Source: Amblyornis subalaris (Eukaryota > Chordata > Aves > Passeriformes > Ptilonorhynchidae). Taken from it: DNA of 64,000 nucleotides. The notes below the pieces were generated by a model. The model was not told the DNA's origin and did no database searches. It saw only the letters and a program-made list of their open reading frames with translations. Made by a program: the position numbers and the translations under genes. The stretch lies in contig JACAXG010000008.1 in assembly GCA_018881555.1 (NCBI GenBank), forward strand, positions 12,057,316-12,121,315, given 5' to 3'. Below, one piece after another: positions 43,001-52,000 of the stretch; position 1 is the first letter of the stretch, and each line of letters begins with the position of its first letter.

Positions 43001-46000
43001 TTACTTGAGGTGCTGGGATTTCACGTAATTATTCTTTTAACATGCTAAAAATGTGGACTTTCCTGATACTTGAGCTTCTCCCCAAATACTCCCCAGGGAC
43101 AGCTAAGCCTGAACACAGAGGGAAGAGGCCCATGGACCTGCCTTCTGGCAGGTCACTTGGATGCAAGTCATTCAAACCATGATCCATCCCCCTGCAAACA
43201 TACATCCTTTCCTCAGGAAAAGGAAAAAGGGAATCTTCAAGCAGCTTGGAAAGGCACAGAATTGACCAAGTTTACACAAAAAGGAATTGTCACCACATCA
43301 GATTGAGAGGCCACGGAGGTTTGCATGTGTCTGCTCGGTGGAGAGCTTCAAGTTGATGTTTCTAGGCAGCCATCTGGTTTGCACAGGAGCTGCCCTGGTT
43401 CTCATCGCAGCACACAGACTGAACTCGACTGACAGAGAGCCCTCCACCCCGAAAATCCGTCCAACCATTTCCATCCCCCTCGTGTGAGGGGGTCAAAGGC
43501 ACCTGTCCATCAAGGCTTTCTTCTCACCTCCAGAGAAAAAGGATGAAACTCAGAGGCTGAGCTCAGCGTCCGGGCCAGTGAGCTCAAGGGCAGTGGAGTG
43601 GGAGCAGGCAGCAGGAAGAGTGGGAGACGACACCCCAACCACATTAGCAGCTGTGGAGGTATGGCCCCAGACACAATCCCCATGGACACGCATTCAAGAC
43701 CTTTTCATCAAGACATCATTCCAGCTTACCAGCAATTCCCACCTCCTTGTGGGTGAGTGTCTATTTTTGCAGCTCTTGCCTCATCTTCTCCCTCAACCCT
43801 TTGTTTTTTATTCAATATAATTACAGGTTTGGATGGGGCCTGCCCTCAGGTTTCCATACTACAACGCACTGTCCCTACTTGTAGTAGAAGAAACCCAAGA
43901 ATTAATTAATAGTTATTACTTAGAAAAGATCTAATCTGAACTGGGAACCAGTGACTTAGAAAGAAACAACCCACGGCCTGGAATTACCAAGCATGCCTAG
44001 TCCAACAGCTTGATTTTTTTTTTTTAATTATAACTCTTGAGTAGCTGAACAAACTAAAATATCAGCCTATGGTGGCATTTCCAGATCACAGAAAAAAATC
44101 AACACCTTGCAGACCACTCACACACACCACCCCAGCCTGAGCAGGGAAGGGGGATGAAGCAGCACAGATGGGACCCCACTGGCATGACAGAAGACCCCTA
44201 CCCAAAAGCACATCCCACTAGCATGAAAGGCAGCCTGAGTCAGAGGAATGGGCTCACTGCACTTGCAGCTGGGTGACACCGCCCTTTTAGCCGGTCCAGA
44301 TGGACAGGAGAAAGGACCTAGACTTCATAAGAAGCAAGCAGCTTCCAAGGAGGAAGGGAGTGACAACTTCTAAACGACTTCAACAGGCAAGCAAATAACC
44401 AGGAAAAACAAACCCATGAACTTCCCACCTCGCTCTAAAAAGCACACACCGACAAAATCTTACTTCCCCTTCTTGTCTAAGCCTCGTGCTAAAAGAGGAC
44501 AAGTTTTAGTTCTTTGTTCTGTTGCAAAGGAAGCCAACAGCTCTGCCACGCAAGCTCTGCATCACNGGGCATGAACACAGAATATCTCACATGAAGCTGA
44601 CCCTCCTCTCCAGCTGCAGGGTGGTGGGTCTTGTCTTTTGGACAACTCTATTTCCCTGTTAGCACAGATGGAGCTTACCCCAGAAGAGTGCTCAATATCC
44701 CTGTGGCAAGAAGGCGATGGGGGCCAAAGGGGAGCAGAGACAAACATGCAGTCAAGAATCACGTCTTCTCTTCCACTTCTCACGTGACAAGCTTCAAAAC
44801 CCTTGTTTTAAAATCAAAGGTTTTGCCATGTGATAAAAGTCAAGACAAATCAGGTTTGACAAGACCGTCCTGTAAAGGTCAAAACTTTATTTGTGAGCCA
44901 CTGGCTGGGGAAGCAAAGCGATGCTCCTCCAGAAGCACAACCGGGACCCACAATTCCTGCTGCAACTCAGACCTGAGGCATTGAGGGCAGTCAGGGTCCA
45001 CAGAAGAATTTCCAATGGACTGCCATTTCACATAAGAATTTTTCCTCTAAATACAACAAGGATTTTTCAGATCCAGGTGCCAACTCACAGAAACAGCATG
45101 GACTGTGGTGCTCCAAGAGTGCCGGCACCCATTTCTCTCTGGAGTGAGAGTGTGGGCCCTGGAAATGGGACCTCCTTCCCACCAGAAGCTGGCACCCATC
45201 ACACAGCAGTCTGCACACACAGCAACAGCAACTCTGGGAGGCAGTGACCACCAGCCCTGCAGGACCAGCTGATTTCCCAGTCCAACAGCAAACACTTCCA
45301 GCCCTCACAGCCCCCGCAAGTCCATACAAAAATACACTTCTTTAGTGAAATAAATTGAGCTAACTGTTACTGATATGGCCAAGATGAAAGCCTCAATTTA
45401 AGGTTTTGTGTCTGGAAGAAATACAATGTACATGTANTTTAATTTAAAAATCTCTGCACACAGAGTTCTATTAGAACCTGTGACTTGTAAAATTTTGGTT
45501 ATAGCATTGGCCATGTAGAATGTTAGTATCTGTGAAGTCTAATTTTCTTGCAGGCTATCTAATGTTATAGTTGCATACTAAGGCTGCTTCTACTTCCCTC
45601 CTTATAAAACCCTTCTGGAATTTGTCCTTCTTCCAGTACCCNGGCTGACAGCTCATCCACTGAATACATAATCCTGTCTGGGAATGACAAAGTTTAAATC
45701 GTTCATGAGGGAGTAAATCTGTGATGCTCTTATAAATTCTGATTGTTTTTATGTACATCGGAACTACAAAAGGAAAGGAAGAAAAAGGAGGCTGCTTCTG
45801 TTCCAGAATCAGAGCTCTCCTAACAACCTGTGTTGAGCTCTCNTCAACAGACAGGTTCAGCTGTTTTCCATGTTTCAACCATTGACAGATGTAAATACCC
45901 ACTTTACACCATGGGATTTGACCTCCCCCATGGGCANTAATATGCCCAAGGCCTTGCAAGGGATTTTCTTAAGTCAGCCAGTGACCATGATACAGTCTGC

Positions 46001-49000
46001 TTTTGTCAAAACCTTTCCTAGTGTACAGGCTGTTCCGAGCATGGAGGTTACTCTTCTCTTGCAAGGAGAAAGACTCTTCACATTGTTTTCCCATCATCAC
46101 TAACACATCACATTTTTCTCCAAGGACAAGCACCATGAATTCTGCCCTGCTCTTCAGCGTCTTGCTTGCTCTGTACTTCACACAGAGCAACAATCATAAG
46201 AAAAATCAATTTCCATGAACTTTCTGGTTTATTGGTTTCATATTTCTTTCAATACAAATTTCTCCTCTGCTGGGTTTTTGTGGCTTGTTTTTTTTTTTCT
46301 TCTAATAAGAGTTCACCTGATGGGATGCTGGAAATCCTCAAAGGAAACACAAGAGTGGGATTGTGAGAAGAGATGCACAAGCACAAACACAGAGCAGAAT
46401 ACTCCTAGTTCAAAGCTGGTAGTTCTTCCTTTTGCAGCAAGAAGCTCATCATCATCCAGATGTAAATGAAGAAAGAAAATCTAGCCATCTTCTCCTGATG
46501 AAAAGCATTCAAAAACCATACAGCAGGCAGCCAAAAAACAGATCACAGATTTGATCAGTAAAATTNCAAGGTAACAGCTGGTGATCACTCGTGCAACACT
46601 CTGAAATGCTCACACCAAGCCCAGCACTAGAAAGCAGGGGTGCAAATGACCTGGCAGACCCTGTGATCCTGCAGGGAAGTCAGGAACCAGACTGTCTGTC
46701 TGCTCTGGGTAAGTGCCCCTCCAAAGGCTGAGAAGAAAATGGCACTTTTCTTCTTTCCAGTCTGCCCCCTCACCTTGCCCTTCCTCCAAGGCAAATAGAG
46801 CCACAGCCACATTGCTCAAGAGTGGAGATGGATTCAGACATCTCCCTGCTGTCTGCTCACTTCTGACCAAGGCAGTCTTCATGCTGTTCAATCCTGAAAC
46901 AGGCTTAACATTTCCAGCCCACTGGAACCACCCATGCATCCACCAGTGTCACTCCACGCATGACACAGGAGTGATAAACCCACACCACCAATGCTGCTCA
47001 TACATGGGCATCTGGGCCACAGAGGGAAATTTTATGTGATATCAAAAAACCTAATTATTTTTAATTGGAGTAAAAGGGAGAAGAACATGTCTTCACAGNC
47101 AAGGCTTAAGATCATTACCGTAGTTCTACTTTCATCATTCTGGACCGCAAAAGACTGTAGAACTTCTAGCTAAAATTTCAAGTGTTTAGCAACAATAATT
47201 AGAAATGGTTATAATTCCCCTGACCATGAAATGTAGTCTCAAGAATAAAACTTCATCTCAAAGCATGAGCAGCTCTGACATGACAGCATCTCTGCCATGG
47301 CGAGAGCCCAGAGAAAAATGCTTCGTTCTTTCACTTTCTTGCATGTGTCAAGAAATGCAGCCTCAGCTGCAAAGCACTACCAGCTGCTTATTCTCCAAAA
47401 TAAAACTTTATTTTTAGCCTAAGCACTTACTCAGGATCTGTGTGAGTATTGCGATGAAGCTCTCACACCCATTGAAAGCTCTGTGAAACCTGCAGCAGAC
47501 GACATATAATGCTGCAGGCTCCAGTGCAGGGGACAGTCTGTACAACAATCTGTACAATCGCCACCTGTTCCGGAACAATGAGAGCAACTCTGCCAGGGGT
47601 CAGGAGCACCAAGTTTAAAGTTGGATTTCATGTAGATGAAGGGAGAAACTCTTACAGCAAACAACAATTGCCAAAGCTCAGTTTCCAGCAACTGGGGATT
47701 TGCTATCAGAATGTCTAATGATCTGCTTTGATAGCACTGGAATAGGCTGCCCAGGTGTAGTGGGTCTCTCTCTGGAGACATTTAAAACCCACCTGGACAT
47801 GTTCCTGGGTCACCTGCTCCAGGTGACCCTGCCTTGGCAGGGTGTTGGACTGGATGATCTCCAGAGGTCCTTTCCAACCNGAACCATTCTGTGATTGACA
47901 CCAGTGCAACCAGCTGGGGAGCTGGAACTAGATGATCTTTAAAGTCCCTCCCAACTCAAACTATTCCATGTTTCTGTGTTCCACAACCATCATCGTCTCC
48001 ATGGCAGCATGGAAGGTTTGACAGTACTTGAGCTACCACAGAGGTCCTACACACCACCAGCCTCAGCACGTGCTNCTCCATCCCTGAACCAATGCACATG
48101 CAATCCTGGCAGAGAAGCAACATGCTTAGAAACAAAGAGTTTTCCAACAAGTCAGTGAACTGAATTAACTGAGAGTGGTGCTGACAACAGCAGAGGCAGC
48201 TCAGGGGCAAGGCTGGAATGCAGGGCCAGGTGCAGGATGTGGGATCAGGCTGGAGGAGCGGCCGTCACACCCTGAGCCCTGGCATCCCCTGGTCTGCAAG
48301 GAAAGGCAGCTCCTACGCTATCTCGGTCTGCACCATGCAATTCCAACCCTGAAGCCAGGTCAACACTACAACACAAACCAGGACAGAACCATTTTGCTCA
48401 AATTTCACTTTTTCACAGAAACCTCTCTTTTCTCTGCAGCTGGAGAGGTGACACACTACTCCTGTGCTTGCCTGGCCAGGACTACCTGTACCCTGCCGCT
48501 ATGCACTTGCTCGTGCTGCAGGAGAATTTTAAGTTGTTGCTAGGCTGCACAAAGCAGTCTCTTATTTTTATCACATGCCTGTTTATTCTTGTAGAAAAAG
48601 ATACAGCAAACAGCAATCCAAGGCATCCTCAAAATGCTTGTTATACTCTTCGCTTGGCTCCATTTTCTCATCAAACAGTCCAAAGCTTCTTGGCCATCAG
48701 CATACACACACCCTTGCACCCAGACAGACCCTTTCTTGCTCCTCCAGAGGTACAATGCAAAGGCGTGAACAGAGAATCAAAACCCACGTTACAAATAATT
48801 TTTCAGTTATTCCAAATAAATTTAAAGTAATTTTGAAAAGGTTATTAATAGTCATTTCAAAGCTTTTTCCTAATGGTTTAATACAGCCCAGCAGCTGATT
48901 TATAGCAGCCAGCAGGCTAAGCCATTCCCACTTCATCAGGAAACATCCCCCTGCGACTTAGCACTTATTTTTGCACCCCTGACATTTACCAATACAGCAT

Positions 49001-52000
49001 TTTAAAGCTGCCATTCCCCTCCTCGGCACGTAACATTAACACTTCCATTGACAGGGAATTCAGCCTGGGTCGGCACAGACACGAGACAAGGCAAGATCAG
49101 TCATGGTGCCTGCTGAAGCTGAGAGCTGAAGCAGCTCTGCTGCTCCCAGACATCGGTCCCACAGCAGGAACAAACCACCACGGACAACCNCTGCCCTGCC
49201 AGAAGCAGAGCAGATCAGCTCTCCTGGCAGGCCAAATGTCACCCATAGGTCAGCATCCTCCAGGACAGCCACTCGCTCTGTGCTCCTGCTGCTGCAGCCT
49301 GAAACCTCCATCCAAAGCTGGAATAACTCTACACTCCCACAACAAAATTCCATGTCCCATCATAATAATTGCAATATACAGGCTATTTATCCCACAGAAA
49401 GGAGCCTTATTATTTGCTAGACTCAGCATTTGTCCTTTCCTGACACTGAGTGAACCTCCTGCTCCTAAGGAAGCTTTCCAAATTGAATCTTTTACAGCTG
49501 CACATAAAGCTTTGAAAAGCCTATCTTCTGGAGTGACTGTCTGACTCCAGAGGACATCCTAAGCTCTGTTTTAACCTCGACATTTTTCTGCCACTCATGC
49601 ATCACTTAAGCATCAGCACACAGCTGGAGACAAAAGACCAACCTCATGCTGATGGGCACCTTGCCGTTCAATGGGAAGGCCTGGCACTCAAGCTGACAGC
49701 TTTGCTGCAGCAGTATTCACCGGGCATTAGATATTAGCATGTTTCTTGCTCCATCAGTAGCTGGAGGCAATTACCCTCGTGCTGTCACCGGCACAGTGCT
49801 AGGTACATTTGCACTTGTCTGGCAGCAGCACCCACAGCCCCCGAGTTCATGACTTTGCTGGGCACTGTCGTGCCTGCTGGTGTTGTGGCCCCCCAAAATC
49901 TCTGCCCTGGGTGCGCAGAGCTGGGGCTCAGCCACTTGTGAGGCCGGTGTTTTGACAAGCAGCTCGCGAGCTGCCCCATTCAGCAGCACAGACCAGTCCT
50001 TCCCTCTCACTGCTCAATGGCCCCAGCATNTATCCCCAGAATGGCACTTGGCATGAAATGACACTTAATAACCCAAACAGGAGCTAAAACGGAACTACAG
50101 AAGAGTAAAATCAGCAGGAGTATCAGCTGAAGTTGGGTGTTTNTAATTGACTCAAATTAACTTCACATCATCTGCACCTTCTGGTGCTCTGGCTGGGCCC
50201 CAGCTTGTTTCTTAGGGGCATTTCTAAGAAGGATTTGTTGGTGGAGTTTCCCCCCCCGCAACTAACCGTCTTTTAACTGCAACACTGAGCCACAGGGATT
50301 TCAGTACNAAATTCTGCAAAAAGACATCAGCCAAGAATAAACATTAAATAATAACTGGGAATTATTTTTTCCTCTAGAGAAGTTGAGGCATCAATACCCC
50401 TTATCTATGAAAGCTGAGCAAAAAAAGCTCAGAAGGAAACTAATGCTCCTAATAGTGCACAGCAGCACCAGCAGACCAAGCCTCCACCGTGAGCATCCTC
50501 TCAGCAGGCTGCTGCGAGGGGCTATGACTGTTCCCCAACCTATTGCTCACCTGGAACCTGACTGCACTGCTAAGAAGTCCAAGCTTACCTTTACAATGGT
50601 GACTCCTGTTGGCCACTCTCTCTCCCTGCTAACACTAATCATTAGCGGTGTTTTTTCCCCGTTGTGATTGGGGCAGCATTAATTGCCTCCCAAACCGCTG
50701 TCACTAATTAGTCTCAGTGCCCTTATTAAACCAAAACTGGGTGACAAATTGTTTGCACTCACNCTGGACACTGAGCAAACAATCTCAAGCACACTGAGTG
50801 AGCAGATGCTTTCTGTCATGAATAAACACACGCTTTGCCTTCACATCAGCTCTTCAGAGCTGGCAGGATGCAACAGCAGAAAGTCAGTCACAGACACAGA
50901 GTATGACTGCAACTGCAGAGCGGCAAATTAGATCCTGCTGCCTCACACATCATCAACAAGTTCAGGTGCTGGAAATTTAATGGGCAAAACACAGATGAGC
51001 AGCTGCAGGGAAGACTGTTTCCTGCAACAAGGTCTAAAGGCATTTGGGAAAGTTACACCTGAACTAGAGGGAATGCTCACAAAGTCACCAGCAACGCTGC
51101 TTTAATATCAGTGCATTACTAACAGTCAGGAGTTAGCCTGGCAGGCTGCAAGCTGTGTTGAGGCTGTAGCAAAATATAACATTAGAAAGGAATGTAAAGT
51201 CACAGAACAAATGCTTTTCCTGTGAGATTTTGAAATGCATACTAGCAAGGTACCTGCAAGAAAAACTGGTACGAGTGAGCAGCCCAGGAGAAGGCTCCTG
51301 CACCCACAGCAGCAAGAAGACGTCATGCCACACAAGCAAATGAAGCAAGAGACTGCAGAGAGGAAACCATGAGCAGCAACCTGGAGCTATGCCTCTGTGG
51401 GGTTTTAAAATCTAGCAGTTAATAAGGTCTTTGCTCTGTAACTAAATAGCTCCTGTAAATAGCTTAAGAGCTTATTGATACACAAGAAGTCCCCTCCCAT
51501 CAGGCCATCCTGCCAGGCTGCAGAAGAGCCCCAGCCCCACAGGATGGATGGGCCAAGCAGCCGTCAGAGGGACACAGAGTGTTGCCGTAACACACATACG
51601 TACTCNCCAGTTAATGCCTGTCTCACTGGAGTGTTCTGCAAAGCCCACACCCACACTTACTTACAGCCTGAGTTACTGCTAATCAGAAATTCAATGGCAT
51701 CTGAAGGAGCAGCAGCAGCAGCACACTGAAATAAAGGNGTTTGTCACCATTTTCAGACAGACTCCAAAAGGCCCATTTGTAACATTCACATGCATCCTGT
51801 GCAGTTACCCATTCACTGATGCAAAGAGTCTTCAGCATCCAGTTCCCACAGCTATCCCGAGGCCCAAAAGTATAAAAAACCCCATGCATTAGTTCTATAT
51901 GAAAGACCTATTTTAATTTTATAAGCCATGTTTTCCCTCAGAAGACTCCATTAAGCAGCCCCCTGCACTGTAGAAGCCATAGGCAGCCTCTTTCCCCTGA

